A DNA stretch of 64,000 nt, taken from positions 1 through 64,000 of the forward strand of contig DASWJS010000017.1 in NCBI GenBank assembly GCA_036397035.1, written 5' to 3'. Positions 18,609 through 27,941 of this stretch are shown in pieces. Origin of the DNA: DASWJS01 sp036397035. GTDB taxonomy: Bacteria; Actinomycetota; AC-67. The notes under the pieces are model-generated. The model was not told the DNA's origin and searched no databases. It saw only the letters and a program-made list of their open reading frames with translations. Position 1 is the first letter of the stretch; each line of letters opens with the position of its first letter. The position numbers and the translations under genes were made by a program.

Positions 18609-20986
18609 GCCTCGACTCGCTCCACGACCGAGGTGTGGGGGAGCTTCGTGACTTCGAACCGAACCGGCACCTGGTCCGCGAGCGCACGCACGTGGGTGAT
18701 CAGTCCGACGGTGCGGTCGCGGGCCGCAAGGTTCTCGATCACGCCGGCGACCACGTCCAACGTCTCGGGATCGAGCGCCCCGAAGCCCTCGTCGAGGAAG
18801 ATCGATTCGAGTCGCACCGCCCCGGACGCCGAGAGCGACGCGATGCGATCGGACATCGTGAGCGCGAGCGCGAGCGAGGCGAGGAACGTCTCGCCGCCGG
18901 ACAGCGTCCGCGCGGATCGCTCCGTGTCCGCGTTCCGATGGTCGATCACCGCGAAGTTGGCGTGCTTGTCGAGCGTCAGCGAGTACTGCTCGCCCGACAG
19001 CTCGCGCAGGATCTCGCCCGCGCCGTCGGCGAGCGAGGTCATCGCCTGGTCGAGCATCCAACGCTCGAATGCGTTCGCGCGCAGGTGGGCGCCGAGGGTC
19101 TTGGCGACCTGGGTGCGCTCGGTCAGGGCGGCGATCTCGGCGGTAAGCGTGTCGATCTCCTCCAGGGCCAGCTCGATCTTCTCGACGGCGCCGCGCGTCG
19201 CTTCGATCGTCTTCAGGCACGCGTCGCGCGGGGAGTCGGCGCCGTCGATGCCCAGCTCGGCGCACGCGGCGCGCTGCCGCCCACGGATCGCGGTCCCGGC
19301 TTCGGTCGCCTCGGCCCGAGCCCGGCGCGCGGCCGCTCCCGCCTCCTGCTGAACCCCGCGCTGCTCGGCGGCCCAACCGCTGAGCGCCTCCCAGTCGGCC
19401 GCGAGGTCCGAACGGCCGAGCGGGGGCGGGGCCAGCTCGGCGACGCGGTCCCGCGCGCTCTGCAGCGCGTCCCAGGCCGCCTTCGTCGAAGCCTCGACCT
19501 GCCCGAGCCGGGCGCGCGCGCCGGCAAGCTCGGCGCGAGCCGACTTCTCCTCGGCGCGCGCCCCCTTCGCCTGCCGCTCGGCCTCCGCCGCTTCCTCCAG
19601 CGACGCGCGGATTGCTTCGGCGTCGGGATGCGTCGCGACCGCGACCTCTACCTCGGCAAGCCGTTCGGCGAGCGCTTCGAGCTGCGCGGTCGCGCGGGCA
19701 CGCTCCTGCTCGGCGGCGCGCTGGCCGGCCGCCGCCGCTTCGGCCTGGGCGCGCGCGGCCGACGCGTGCTGCTCCGCGCTCTCGAGATCCTCGGGCAGCG
19801 GACGTTCGGGGAGGGTGTCGATGCGGCGCAGGCACACCGGGCACTCGTCGCCGTCGTGGAGGTGCGCGGCGATCGCGGCGGCGCCGTGCTTCACGCGCAC
19901 CAGCTCCACCGCGTCCCGGGCGTCGTCCCAGCGAGCCGTGGCGGCCGCCGCCGCTTCCGCGGCCGCCTCCGCGGCGCCGGTTGCGCTCGCGGCCGCTTCG
20001 GCGGCAGCCGCATGCTTGGGTCGCAGCGCGGCAAGCTCGTCGTGGGCGGCGAGCGCCGAGCGCAGCAGCGCCGGGTCGGGCAGGTCCTCGAGTCGTTTGG
20101 TCGCCGCCTCGAGCGCGCGCTCCGCGAGGCCGGCTCGCTCCGTCGCCGCCTCGACGGCCGCGGCGGCGTCCGCGTCCGCCCGCGCGAGCGCCGCGACGCC
20201 GGCCGGCACGGCGAGCCCGTCGAGCAGCGCCAGCCGCCGCGCGACGGCGGTCTCTTCCTCCTGCGCGGTGCGTACCGCCGCTCGCAGCGCCTCCAGCTCG
20301 GGCTCGTCCCGCTCGATGCGGTCGAACAGCGCTTCCAGCCGTGCGAGCCTCTCGTTCGCGTCCGCGAGCGCCTCCGGCGTGGCGAAGGAGCGCTGATCCT
20401 CCAGCCGCTGCGCCTGGACCGCGGCGGCGGTCTCGTGCGCGGTCGCGCGCTGGTTGGCCGCCTGGCCGACGAGCCCGTACACGCCGAGGTCCAGCAGGTG
20501 CACGAGCAAGTCCTGCCGGTCGCGCGGCTTGTCGTGCATGAACCGTTGGAACTCGCCCTGCGGCAGGACGACGCAGCGCGTGAACTGGTCGAAGGTGAGC
20601 CCGAGGAGCCGCTCGACCGCGGCGGTGACCTCGTCGGCCGTCCCGGCCAGGACCTCCTCGCCGCGCTCGAGCCGCGCCTCCTTGGTCGAGGCGCCTTCGT
20701 TCGCCATCCGCCGCACCCAGCGCACGGCGGTGTAGGTCGACTCGCCGACCGAGAAGTCGAAGCGAATCTTCGCCTCGGCCCTGCCTTCGGAGATGATCGG
20801 GTGGACGCTGCGGCGGTCCAGTCGCGGCACTGAGCCGTAGAGGGCGAACGTCATCGCGTCCACGATGCTGGACTTGCCCGCGCCGGTCGGGCCGACGAGC
20901 GCGAAGTAGTCGGCGCCCTCGAACGAGATCGTCGTGCGCTCGCGAAAGGCGGTGAAGCCCTCCAGCTCAAGCGAGACCGGGCGCAT
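18605..20986 (-). CDS. sbcC: SbcC/Rad50-type ATPase of the DNA end-processing complex
   Basis: 793 aa, somewhat short for SbcC. Walker A is GPTGAGKSS at 32-40 and the Q-loop is VLPQGEFQRFMHDK. A zinc hook CPVC near residue 382 sits between Ala/Glu-rich coiled coils. The ABC signature is TLSGGETFLASLALAL near 695, and Walker B is SIFLDEGFGALDPETLD near 730. It pairs with SbcD (Mre11-like) to cut hairpins and blocked ends. It overlaps sbcD by 20 nt upstream and nurA by 4 nt downstream. Confidence 0.95.
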   Translation of the reverse strand: MRPVSLELEGFTAFRERTTISFEGADYFALVGPTGAGKSSIVDAMTFALYGSVPRLDRRSVHPIISEGRAEAKIRFDFSVGESTYTAVRWVRRMANEGASTKEARLERGEEVLAGTADEVTAAVERLLGLTFDQFTRCVVLPQGEFQRFMHDKPRDRQDLLVHLLDLGVYGLVGQAANQRATAHETAAAVQAQRLEDQRSFATPEALADANERLARLEALFDRIERDEPELEALRAAVRTAQEEETAVARRLALLDGLAVPAGVAALARADADAAAAVEAATERAGLAERALEAATKRLEDLPDPALLRSALAAHDELAALRPKHAAAAEAAASATGAAEAAAEAAAAATARWDDARDAVELVRVKHGAAAIAAHLHDGDECPVCLRRIDTLPERPLPEDLESAEQHASAARAQAEAAAAGQRAAEQERARATAQLEALAERLAEVEVAVATHPDAEAIRASLEEAAEAERQAKGARAEEKSARAELAGARARLGQVEASTKAAWDALQSARDRVAELAPPPLGRSDLAADWEALSGWAAEQRGVQQEAGAAARRARAEATEAGTAIRGRQRAACAELGIDGADSPRDACLKTIEATRGAVEKIELALEEIDTLTAEIAALTERTQVAKTLGAHLRANAFERWMLDQAMTSLADGAGEILRELSGEQYSLTLDKHANFAVIDHRNADTERSARTLSGGETFLASLALALTMSDRIASLSASGAVRLESIFLDEGFGALDPETLDVVAGVIENLAARDRTVGLITHVRALADQVPVRFEVTKLPHTSVVERVEA

Positions 20987-22124
20987 GGACCTCGTCCATC
21001 AGCTCGTCGAACAGGGCGAGCACCCGTTCGTCCTCCGCGCTGCGCTCCGTCAGGTAGTCGGCGAAGAGGTCGTGGGGCGAGCGCCCGTCGTGCGGGCGCG
21101 GCTCGATCCCAAGCTCGCGCGCGCCCGGCGCGTGGACGCGGACGTCGACCGCGTTCTCGCCGAACAGCGCGCGCACCTCTTCGTTGAGGCCGGCCCGCGC
21201 CTGCTCGTGCACGAGGACCTGCAGGAAGTCGTCCCCGGTCGTGCCGGCCGCCGCGTGCAAGTCCGCGAGCGTCCCTGCGACGCGCCGGAGCGCGCGGCCG
21301 GAGGTGAGCGGAACCTGCTCGGCCGTCGCGGGCGTGGAAGGCGTCGCCTCGACGACGAGCACGCACTTGCGATCGGCGGTCTCGCCGAAGTCGAGCTGCA
21401 GCGGCGAGCCGCAGTACCACACCGGCGGCTGCGCGCCGAGCTGCTGGGCCCGGTGCAGGTGCCCGAGCGCGACGTAGTGCGCCTGCGCGGGGAAGGCGTT
21501 CGCGCTCACGGTGTAGTCGAAGATCGTGTGCGCCATCCGCTCGCCGCCGCCGAGCGCCCCGCCCTGGATCATGGCGTGCCCGGCGACCACGTTCACCGTG
21601 CCGGCCGAGAACCCCTCGGTCAGCGTCCGCACGATGCGGACCCAGCGCTCGGCGAACTCGCCGGGAAGCTCCGAGGCGTCCAGCGACATCAGCGCGGCCG
21701 CCTTCACCACGAAGCGCTGGCTGATCCAGGGGAGCAGCGCGACCTGGGCCCGCTCGCCGCCCGCCGTCGTGAAGGAGAACACGCCGCCCTCCTCGGGCTT
21801 GGCGAGGTGCGCGCGCGTCGTCACGCGACCGAGGCCGAGCAGGGGCGCCACCGCCGCGAGCCGCCGGTCGTTGTCGTGGTTGCCGCTCACGACCAGCACC
21901 GGCGCGACCTCGGCGAGGTCGAGCAGCGCCCGGTAGACGATGCGCTCCGCCTCGGGCGTGGGCGCCGCGGAGTCGAACAGGTCGCCCGCGACGATGACGA
22001 GGTCGACCGCGCGATCGCGGGCGATGCCGGCGATCTCGGCGAGCACCGCGCGGTGCTCGTCTGACCGGTCGCGCCCCCGCAGCGTCTTGCCGACGTGCCA
22101 GTCCGAGGTGTGCAGGAAGCGCAT
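20967..22124 (-). CDS. sbcD: SbcD/Mre11-type nuclease
   Basis: 385 aa metallophosphatase-fold nuclease. Phosphoesterase motifs are present in order: TSDWHVGKTL (I), VAGDLFDSAAP (II, D48), VSGNHDNDRR (III, 81-84), VVAGHAMIQGG (IV) and VALGHLHRAQQ (V). It cleaves DNA ends with Mn2+ together with SbcC. The ATG overlaps the herA stop by 1 nt (TGATG), so HerA, SbcD, SbcC and NurA are made from one coupled message. Confidence 0.95.
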   Translation of the reverse strand: MRFLHTSDWHVGKTLRGRDRSDEHRAVLAEIAGIARDRAVDLVIVAGDLFDSAAPTPEAERIVYRALLDLAEVAPVLVVSGNHDNDRRLAAVAPLLGLGRVTTRAHLAKPEEGGVFSFTTAGGERAQVALLPWISQRFVVKAAALMSLDASELPGEFAERWVRIVRTLTEGFSAGTVNVVAGHAMIQGGALGGGERMAHTIFDYTVSANAFPAQAHYVALGHLHRAQQLGAQPPVWYCGSPLQLDFGETADRKCVLVVEATPSTPATAEQVPLTSGRALRRVAGTLADLHAAAGTTGDDFLQVLVHEQARAGLNEEVRALFGENAVDVRVHAPGARELGIEPRPHDGRSPHDLFADYLTERSAEDERVLALFDELMDEVHAPGLA

Positions 22125-23839
22125 CAGCTCGAGGGAATCCCGTCGAAGGGGTCGGCGGGTCCGGCGCCCGTCGCCTGAGGCGCCGCTTCGCTCGGCCTGG
22201 TCGCCCAGGCGGGGAAGGGAAACTCCGCGACGAGCGGGATCGGCAGCTCGGGCTGGCTCACGATCATCGTGCCGGGCTTCAGGATTGTGGCGCGCTGTCG
22301 CTGCGCGGGAGGCAGGAAGCGGTACTCGTCGCGGCTCGCCTCGGCGCCGTCGAGCCGTCCGACGACGCGGATCGCCGAGTTGGCGATGATGCGGCGCTCG
22401 ACCTCGCTGGCCGTCTGCTGCGCGCCGAACAGGATGACGCCGAGCGAGCGGCCGCGCTCGGCCACGTCGAGCAGGATCTCCTTGATGGGGGAGGAGCCGT
22501 CGCGGGGCGCGTACTTGTTCAGCTCGTCCAGCACCAGGAACAGCAGCGGCCGCGGCCTCCCCGCGCGCTCCTTCTCTTCGAACGCGCGCTTGACCGTCAC
22601 GCCGACGACGAATCGCTTCGCGCGGTCGTTGAGCGTGTGCAGGTCGACCACGGTGACCTGCTTCTCCAGCGCGACGCGGTGCCGGTCCGGGTCGGCGAGG
22701 TCGCCGCGAATCAAGTGCTCGAGCGGCTTCACGGCCGCCCAGAGCCGCCGAATGAACGCGTTCACCGTGCCCTGGCCGATCGCGCGGCCCGCCCAGTAGT
22801 CGCGCTCGACCTCGTCCTCGACCTTGGCGACGACGAACTCCACCAGCTCGCGAAAGGTGCGCAGGTGGCTGCCCTCGATCGCGACGCCGCCGTCGTCGCG
22901 CGGGGTCGCCTCGGTCTTGAGGCGAGCGGTGACGTTGTGCACCACCATCGTGTACTGCTGGCGGTCGTCCTCGGCGTCGGCGAACAGGAAGGGGAGCAGC
23001 TCGGCGGCGCAGAACTCGGCAAGGCTCCAGAAGAACGAGGTGACGCCGGTGGGGCGCGCGGCGACGTCGGGCGCGGCGGTGGGGGCGCCCGGCTTGGGCG
23101 GCGCGTAGAAGGCGACGCTGGCAAACGCGCCGGGGTGCAGGCCGAGCAGCTTGTAGCGGGCGCGCTGCTCGTCGTCCAGCTCGGTGTTGTCGCGATCGAG
23201 GAAGAGCAGGTCCTCGCCCTTGACGTTGAAGATGAGCGCCTTGGAGTTGAGGGTGTCGGCGCCCAGCTCGCCCGAGGTGAACAGGGCGTGCAGCAGGAAG
23301 GTGGCGTAGGAGGTCTTCGTCGCCACGCCGGAGATCCCGCTGACGTTCACGTGCGCGCCCCGGGTTCCGTCGACGAACTCGAGGTTCGCGTACAGCGGCT
23401 GCTCGTCGTGGGACAGGCCGATGGGGAGCTTGGAGACCATCCCGTCGAAGAACAGGGCCTGGTCACGCTCGGCGTCGACCGCCTTGCGGACCGGGGCGCC
23501 GGGCAGGGGAGGGATGAAGACCTCGGGCTCGAACCGGGTGGCGAGCACCTGCGCCGCCTCGCTCACCTCGGCGGGAAGCCGCCCGTCGGCGATGAGAAAG
23601 ACGTCGGAGTCGAACTGCGCGCCGTCGTGGCGAGCCCGGACCTGGCTGACGACGCCGTAGATCTTCACGGGCTCGCCCCCGGGTGGGACCCGCTCCAGGG
23701 CCACCACGTCGTCGAGCTGCAGGAAGTGGCCGGGGGCGACCGCGACCCAGAACTCCAGCGGGGTCGCGTCCTCGGTCCCGATCACCCGGCCGGCCGGCTC
23801 GGCGGGGAATACGGCGCCCTCGACCTGTGGTTCTTCCAT
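22124..23839 (-). CDS. herA: HerA-like hexameric DNA translocase with atypical P-loop
   Basis: 571 aa, first gene of the resection operon. The N-terminal part (about 10-110) fits a HAS-barrel (GRVIGTEDATPLEFWVAV). The P-loop region reads VSGISGVATKTSYA (K175, T176): the Lys-Thr is kept, but the Gly before Lys is Thr and the loop is shifted against GxxxxGKT. Walker B is LFLVLDELNKYAP near 440; the arginine-finger region follows FGAQQTASEVERRII. HerA pumps DNA into NurA. The start ATG 23839 is divergent from the DUF4193 gene. Confidence 0.85.
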   Translation of the reverse strand: MEEPQVEGAVFPAEPAGRVIGTEDATPLEFWVAVAPGHFLQLDDVVALERVPPGGEPVKIYGVVSQVRARHDGAQFDSDVFLIADGRLPAEVSEAAQVLATRFEPEVFIPPLPGAPVRKAVDAERDQALFFDGMVSKLPIGLSHDEQPLYANLEFVDGTRGAHVNVSGISGVATKTSYATFLLHALFTSGELGADTLNSKALIFNVKGEDLLFLDRDNTELDDEQRARYKLLGLHPGAFASVAFYAPPKPGAPTAAPDVAARPTGVTSFFWSLAEFCAAELLPFLFADAEDDRQQYTMVVHNVTARLKTEATPRDDGGVAIEGSHLRTFRELVEFVVAKVEDEVERDYWAGRAIGQGTVNAFIRRLWAAVKPLEHLIRGDLADPDRHRVALEKQVTVVDLHTLNDRAKRFVVGVTVKRAFEEKERAGRPRPLLFLVLDELNKYAPRDGSSPIKEILLDVAERGRSLGVILFGAQQTASEVERRIIANSAIRVVGRLDGAEASRDEYRFLPPAQRQRATILKPGTMIVSQPELPIPLVAEFPFPAWATRPSEAAPQATGAGPADPFDGIPSS

Positions 23840-23885
23840 GTCCGGCGAGGATACATCGGCCCGGGGACGGTCCCCGCGGAGCCCA

Positions 23886-23914
23886 TTGCGGGCACTCCCG
23901 GCGTGGTGTATACC
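23886..23914 (+). promoter_or_regulatory. Candidate sigma-70-type promoter of the DUF4193 gene
   Basis: TTGCGG at 23886-23891 and TATACC at 23909-23914 are separated by exactly 17 bp, about 30 bp before the GTG at 23944. The match to consensus is partial (3/6 and 4/6). Confidence 0.45.
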
Positions 23915-23943
23915 CTTGTCGCCCCAGCGCCGTAAGGAGTCCC

Positions 23944-24204
23944 GTGGCAGAAGAAGAGATCGAAGAACGAGCCGAGGAGACCAGTTTCGAGGAACTGGCC
24001 AAGAAGGCCGAGTCCGGCGAGGCCGACGACGACGACGAGAGCGGCGTCGTCGACATCGACGCAGGCGACGACAAGACCGAAGCCCTGATCGAAAAGGTCG
24101 TCCCGATCCAGGCGAACGAGTTCACCTGCCGCAACTGCTTCCTGGTGAAGCACAAGAGCCAGCTCGCCGACAAGAAGCGCATGTTCTGCGTCGACTGCGC
24201 CTGA
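23944..24204 (+). CDS. DUF4193 family protein
   Basis: 86 aa from GTG 23944, chosen for the AAGGAG 4 nt upstream; longer in-frame versions are not protein-like. A strongly acidic first half (EADDDDESGVVDIDAGDD) leads to a C-terminal four-cysteine zinc-binding module, CRNCFLVKHKSQ then MFCVDCA. This is the actinobacterial DUF4193 pattern (Rv2699c-like). Its role is unknown; the same acidic-plus-zinc-ribbon design suggests a binding partner of RNA polymerase or a nucleic acid (inference). Confidence 0.85.
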   Translation: MAEEEIEERAEETSFEELAKKAESGEADDDDESGVVDIDAGDDKTEALIEKVVPIQANEFTCRNCFLVKHKSQLADKKRMFCVDCA

Positions 24205-24207
24205 GGC

Positions 24208-25704
24208 GTGGACCCGCGCGGCTGGAGCCTGCGTCTGCGGCTCGCCGCCGCGATCCTTTCGGGACTCGCGCTCACGACTGCGTTCCCCCCGTTCGACGCC
24301 GGCGTGGTCGCCTACCTGGCGCTCGTGCCCCTCGCACTGGCGCTGCGTGGGACGAGCGGCCCCAAGGGAGGCCTCGTCGCGGCGGTGTTCGCCTTCACCT
24401 TCTTCGGTCTTCTTCTTCGCTGGATCTTCGTGTTCGGGGCCCTCGCGTGGTCGGCGCTGGCGCTCGCGCACGCGATCTACTTCGTGCCCGTCGGCGTGGG
24501 CGCGGCGCTGCTCGGCCGGCGGGGTTGGCTCGGGCGGGTGCTCGGCCTGCCGCTGCTGTGGGCAGGCTTTGAGGTGCTTCGGGCGCGCTGGCCGCTGGGC
24601 GGGCTGTCCTGGGGCGACCTGGGCTACTCCCAGGTCGACGGATCCGGCGCGGCGTGGGCGCGCATCGGGGGAGTCTTCTTCCTCGGCGCCGTCGTCGTGC
24701 TGGTGAACGCGCTCGTCTCCGAGCTGCTCGCGGGGGAGCGTCGCATCGGGGCCGCGGCCGGCGCCGTGGGACTCGTCGTGCTCCCGGCGTTCCTCCCGCT
24801 CGGTCTGGCCGGTCCCCTGGTGGGGGAGGGCGACGTCGCGGCCGTGCAGGGCAACGTGCCGCGCGACCGCTTCAGCGGCTTCGGGCGCGGCGGCCGGGTC
24901 GGGCCCGAGGACACCGTGATCGTCGACAACCACCTGCGGGTGACCGAGCAGCTCGCGGGCGCCGAGCCGCCCGACCTGATCGTGTGGCCGGAGAACGCGC
25001 TCGACCGGGACCCGCGGCGCAACCCGGAGATCTTCGCGCCGATCGTTCGCCAGGTCGAGCGGATCGGCGCTCCCTTGCTCGTCGGAGCGATCCTGGACGA
25101 AGGCTCGTCGTTCACCAACTCCAACCTCGTGGTCCAGCCCGACGGCCGCGTGACCGGACGCTACGACAAGATCCACCTGGTCCCCTTCGGCGAATACGTG
25201 CCGTGGGACTTCGTGCGCCGGATCAATCCCGTCCTCGCCTCGGAGGTGCCGGTGGACGGACGCGCGGGGGAGCGGCTGACGGTCTTTCCCATCGGGGACA
25301 TGCGAGTGGGCTCGGTGATCTGCTTCGAGTCGACCTATCCCCACCTCGCGCGCAACCTCGTGCGCTCGGGCGCGGAAGTGATCGTGGTCACGACCAACAA
25401 CGCCTCCTACGGGACGTCCCCGGCGGCGGCGCAGCACCTCGCGATGAGCAGGATGCGCGCCGTCGAGAACGGTCGCGCCGTGGTGCACGCCGCGATCTCG
25501 GGCGAGTCGGCGATCATCGACCCGAACGGCCGCGTCCGCGCGCACGCCGGGCTGTTCGAGCCAGCGCTGCTGCGCGGGACCGTGCCGCTCGCTGCGGGCC
25601 GCACGCCGTACGCGCGCTTCGGCGCCTGGATCGAGGCGGCGCTCGTGATCGCGGGACTCGGGGCGCTCGGTCGCGGGATCGCGGGCAGGAGGGACGCGGC
25701 GTGA
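24208..25704 (+). CDS. lnt: Apolipoprotein N-acyltransferase
   Basis: 498 aa. Transfers the third acyl chain to lipoproteins at the outer face of the membrane. Several N-terminal transmembrane helices precede the nitrilase-like domain. The catalytic triad is visible as Glu in VWPENALD (about 261), Lys in RYDKIHLVPFGEYVP (about 319) and Cys in VICFESTYPHL (about 371). TTNNASYGTSPAAAQHL follows. GTG 24208 is 4 nt after the DUF4193 stop. In mycobacteria Lnt and Ppm1 are one polypeptide; here they are separate genes overlapping by 4 nt (GTGA). Confidence 0.93.
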   Translation: MDPRGWSLRLRLAAAILSGLALTTAFPPFDAGVVAYLALVPLALALRGTSGPKGGLVAAVFAFTFFGLLLRWIFVFGALAWSALALAHAIYFVPVGVGAALLGRRGWLGRVLGLPLLWAGFEVLRARWPLGGLSWGDLGYSQVDGSGAAWARIGGVFFLGAVVVLVNALVSELLAGERRIGAAAGAVGLVVLPAFLPLGLAGPLVGEGDVAAVQGNVPRDRFSGFGRGGRVGPEDTVIVDNHLRVTEQLAGAEPPDLIVWPENALDRDPRRNPEIFAPIVRQVERIGAPLLVGAILDEGSSFTNSNLVVQPDGRVTGRYDKIHLVPFGEYVPWDFVRRINPVLASEVPVDGRAGERLTVFPIGDMRVGSVICFESTYPHLARNLVRSGAEVIVVTTNNASYGTSPAAAQHLAMSRMRAVENGRAVVHAAISGESAIIDPNGRVRAHAGLFEPALLRGTVPLAAGRTPYARFGAWIEAALVIAGLGALGRGIAGRRDAA

Positions 25705-26450
25705 AGGCGTGCGTCGTCCTGCCGACCTACAACGAGGCGGCCACGATCCGCGAAGTAGTCGAGCGCGTCCTCGCCAACCCCGACACCGTCGAGGCGCTCA
25801 TCGTGGACGACAACTCGCCGGACGGCACGGGCGCGATCGCCGACGAGCTGGCGGCCGCAAGTGCGCGCGTGTCGGTGATGCATCGCCCGCGCAAGGGCGG
25901 GCTCGGCCCTGCGTATCTCGCCGGGTTCGCCTGGGGGCTGGAGCACGGCTACGACGCGATGGTGGAGATGGACTCGGATCTCTCTCACGACCCGGCCGAC
26001 ATCGCCCGCTTGGTGGACGCGGTGCGAGCGGCGGACGTGGCGATCGGCTCGCGCTACATGCCAGGCGGCGGGACCCGCAACTGGTCGCGCCTGCGCGAAG
26101 CGCTCTCGCGGGGCGCCGGCATCTACTCGCGAATGCTCCTGCGCTTCCGGCTGACCGACCCGACGAGCGGCTTTCGCTGCTACCGGCGCGAGGTGCTGGA
26201 GACGCTGTCGCTCGCCGAGGTGCGCTCGGAGGGCTACGGCTTTCAGATCGAGTTGGCCTGGCGAGCGTGGACGGCGGGCTTTCGCTTGGTGGACGTTCCG
26301 ATCGTGTTCACCGAGCGCCGCGCCGGCGCCTCCAAGATGCACCGCGGGATCGTCGTCGAAGCCGCGTTCGCCGTCCTGCGCTGGGCCCTTTCCCTGCGCC
26401 GGGCGCCCCGCTCGCCGCATCCCCGCAGCGTAGCCGCCCAACGCCCATAA
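25701..26450 (+). CDS. ppm1: Polyprenol monophosphomannose synthase
   Basis: 249-aa GT2 enzyme, GTG 25701. It transfers mannose from GDP-mannose to polyprenyl phosphate, giving the donor for extracytoplasmic mannosylation. Motifs: VLPTYNEAATIREVV at the start, IVDDNSPDGTG, EMDSDLSHDPADI (metal-binding Asp), GSRYMPGG and DPTSGFRCYRREVL. The C-terminal FTERRAGASKMHRGIV is typical of DPM1/Ppm1. It lacks the C-terminal membrane domain of some homologues. GDP-mannose could come from the fused pyrophosphorylase gene at 33.3-35.8 kb. Confidence 0.92.
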   Translation: MKACVVLPTYNEAATIREVVERVLANPDTVEALIVDDNSPDGTGAIADELAAASARVSVMHRPRKGGLGPAYLAGFAWGLEHGYDAMVEMDSDLSHDPADIARLVDAVRAADVAIGSRYMPGGGTRNWSRLREALSRGAGIYSRMLLRFRLTDPTSGFRCYRREVLETLSLAEVRSEGYGFQIELAWRAWTAGFRLVDVPIVFTERRAGASKMHRGIVVEAAFAVLRWALSLRRAPRSPHPRSVAAQRP

Positions 26451-26465
26451 TCCCCGTTATGTGAA

Positions 26466-27941
26466 CTAGCTCGGGGACGCGCTCTCCTCCGGCGTCCAGC
26501 GGGCGCGGAGGTCGCGGGCCGCTCGGGCTTCGTCGGGGCGGCTGACGGGTGCGGTGTGCGGCGCGGTGTGCAGCGTGTGGAGGTCGGTGTCGATCTCGGC
26601 GTCCACGGCCTTCATGGCCGCCACGAAGGCGTCGAGGGTCTCGACGGACTCGGTCTCGGTCGGCTCGATCATGATGGCTTCGTCCACGACGAGCGGGAAG
26701 TAGACGGTCGGTGGGTGCACGTCGTAGTCGATCAGGCGCTTGGCGACGTCCATCGCGCGGGCTCCGCGAGCCTTCTGCCGGGCGGCGGTCAGGACGAACT
26801 CGTGCATCGGCGGGGAGTCCGGGTAGGCGAGGTCGTAGGTGTCGCGCAGGCGGGTAGCGAGGTAGTTGGCGTTCAGCACCGCGCGCTCGGCCACGTGGCG
26901 AAGGCCCTCGGCGCCGAGCGCCCGGATGTAGGCGTAGGCGCGCACGACGATCCCGACGTTGCCGTGGAAGCCGTGGACGCGGCCGATCGAGCGCTCGTCT
27001 CCTGGGTCCCATCGGTAGCCGCCGCCGGTCGCGCGGGCCGCCCGGGGCCCCGGCAGGAACGGCAGCAGGCGCTCGGCGACGGCGACCGGGCCCGCGCCCG
27101 GCCCTCCCCCGCCGTGAGGCGTCGCGAAGGTCTTGTGCAGGTTCATGTGCACGATGTCGAAGCCCATGTCGCCGGGACGGCACCGCCCGACGATCGCGTT
27201 GAGGTTCGCGCCGTCGTAGTAGAGCAGCCCGCCGGCCGAATGGATCAGCTCCGCGACGCGCTCGATGTTCTCCTCGAACAGGCCGAGCGTGTTGGGGTTG
27301 GTGATCATCAACCCGGCGACGTCGGGCCCGACGAGCGACTCGAGCGCCGCGACGTCCACGAGGCCGCGCTCGTCCGAGGGCACCTCGGTCACTTCGTAGC
27401 CGCCGAGCCGCACGCTGGCCGGGTTCGTGCCGTGCGCGGAGTCGGGAATGATGACGCGCCGGCGCTGGTCCCCGCGCGACTCGTGCCACGCGCGCATCAG
27501 CAACAGGCCCACCAGCTCGCCGTGCGCGCCGGCCGCGGGCTGGAACGTCACGCCGGCCATGCCGGTGATCGCGCACAGGATCTCCTCCAGCTCGACGAGC
27601 AGCGCGAGCGTCCCCTGGATCTGAGACTCGTCCTGCAGCGGGTGGAGACGGCGGAACCCGGCCAGCGCCGCCGCATCCTCGGCCAGCTTCGGGTTGTACT
27701 TCATCGAGCACGAGCCGAGCGGATAGAAACCGAGATCGATCCCGTAGTTGCGTTGCGACAAGCGCGTGTAGTGGCGGACGAGATCGCGTTCGGCGATCTC
27801 GGGGAGCGCGGGCGGGACCGCGCGGCGCATCGACGCGGGTACCGCGCCGGCGGGCGCGGGCACGTCCAGCGCGGGCAGCGACGAGGAGCGGCGGCCCGGG
27901 CGGCTCTGCTCGAAGAGCAACGGCGTCTCCGGCGCGCGCAT
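26466..27941 (-). CDS. gcvPB: Glycine dehydrogenase (decarboxylating) subunit 2
   Basis: 491 aa, ATG 27941 overlapping the gcvPA stop by 1 nt. PLP subunit of the P-protein of the glycine cleavage system. Signature regions are YPLGSCSMKYNPK, TFQPAAGAHGELVG, IPDSAHGTNPASVR and the PLP-Lys motif HMNLHKTFATPHGGGGPG. The C-terminal His-rich tail (TLHTAPHTAPVSRPDE) is odd but resembles tails of other GcvPB. The gene converges with ppm1 across 15 bp. gcvT is not in the window. Confidence 0.95.
   Translation of the reverse strand: MRAPETPLLFEQSRPGRRSSSLPALDVPAPAGAVPASMRRAVPPALPEIAERDLVRHYTRLSQRNYGIDLGFYPLGSCSMKYNPKLAEDAAALAGFRRLHPLQDESQIQGTLALLVELEEILCAITGMAGVTFQPAAGAHGELVGLLLMRAWHESRGDQRRRVIIPDSAHGTNPASVRLGGYEVTEVPSDERGLVDVAALESLVGPDVAGLMITNPNTLGLFEENIERVAELIHSAGGLLYYDGANLNAIVGRCRPGDMGFDIVHMNLHKTFATPHGGGGPGAGPVAVAERLLPFLPGPRAARATGGGYRWDPGDERSIGRVHGFHGNVGIVVRAYAYIRALGAEGLRHVAERAVLNANYLATRLRDTYDLAYPDSPPMHEFVLTAARQKARGARAMDVAKRLIDYDVHPPTVYFPLVVDEAIMIEPTETESVETLDAFVAAMKAVDAEIDTDLHTLHTAPHTAPVSRPDEARAARDLRARWTPEESASPS

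Noticed and set aside
18609..19844. Long N-terminal extension of the nurA frame
   Set aside because: Antisense-free but out of frame within sbcC; composition is Arg/Gly-rich and the ATGA junction at 18608 gives a natural start.
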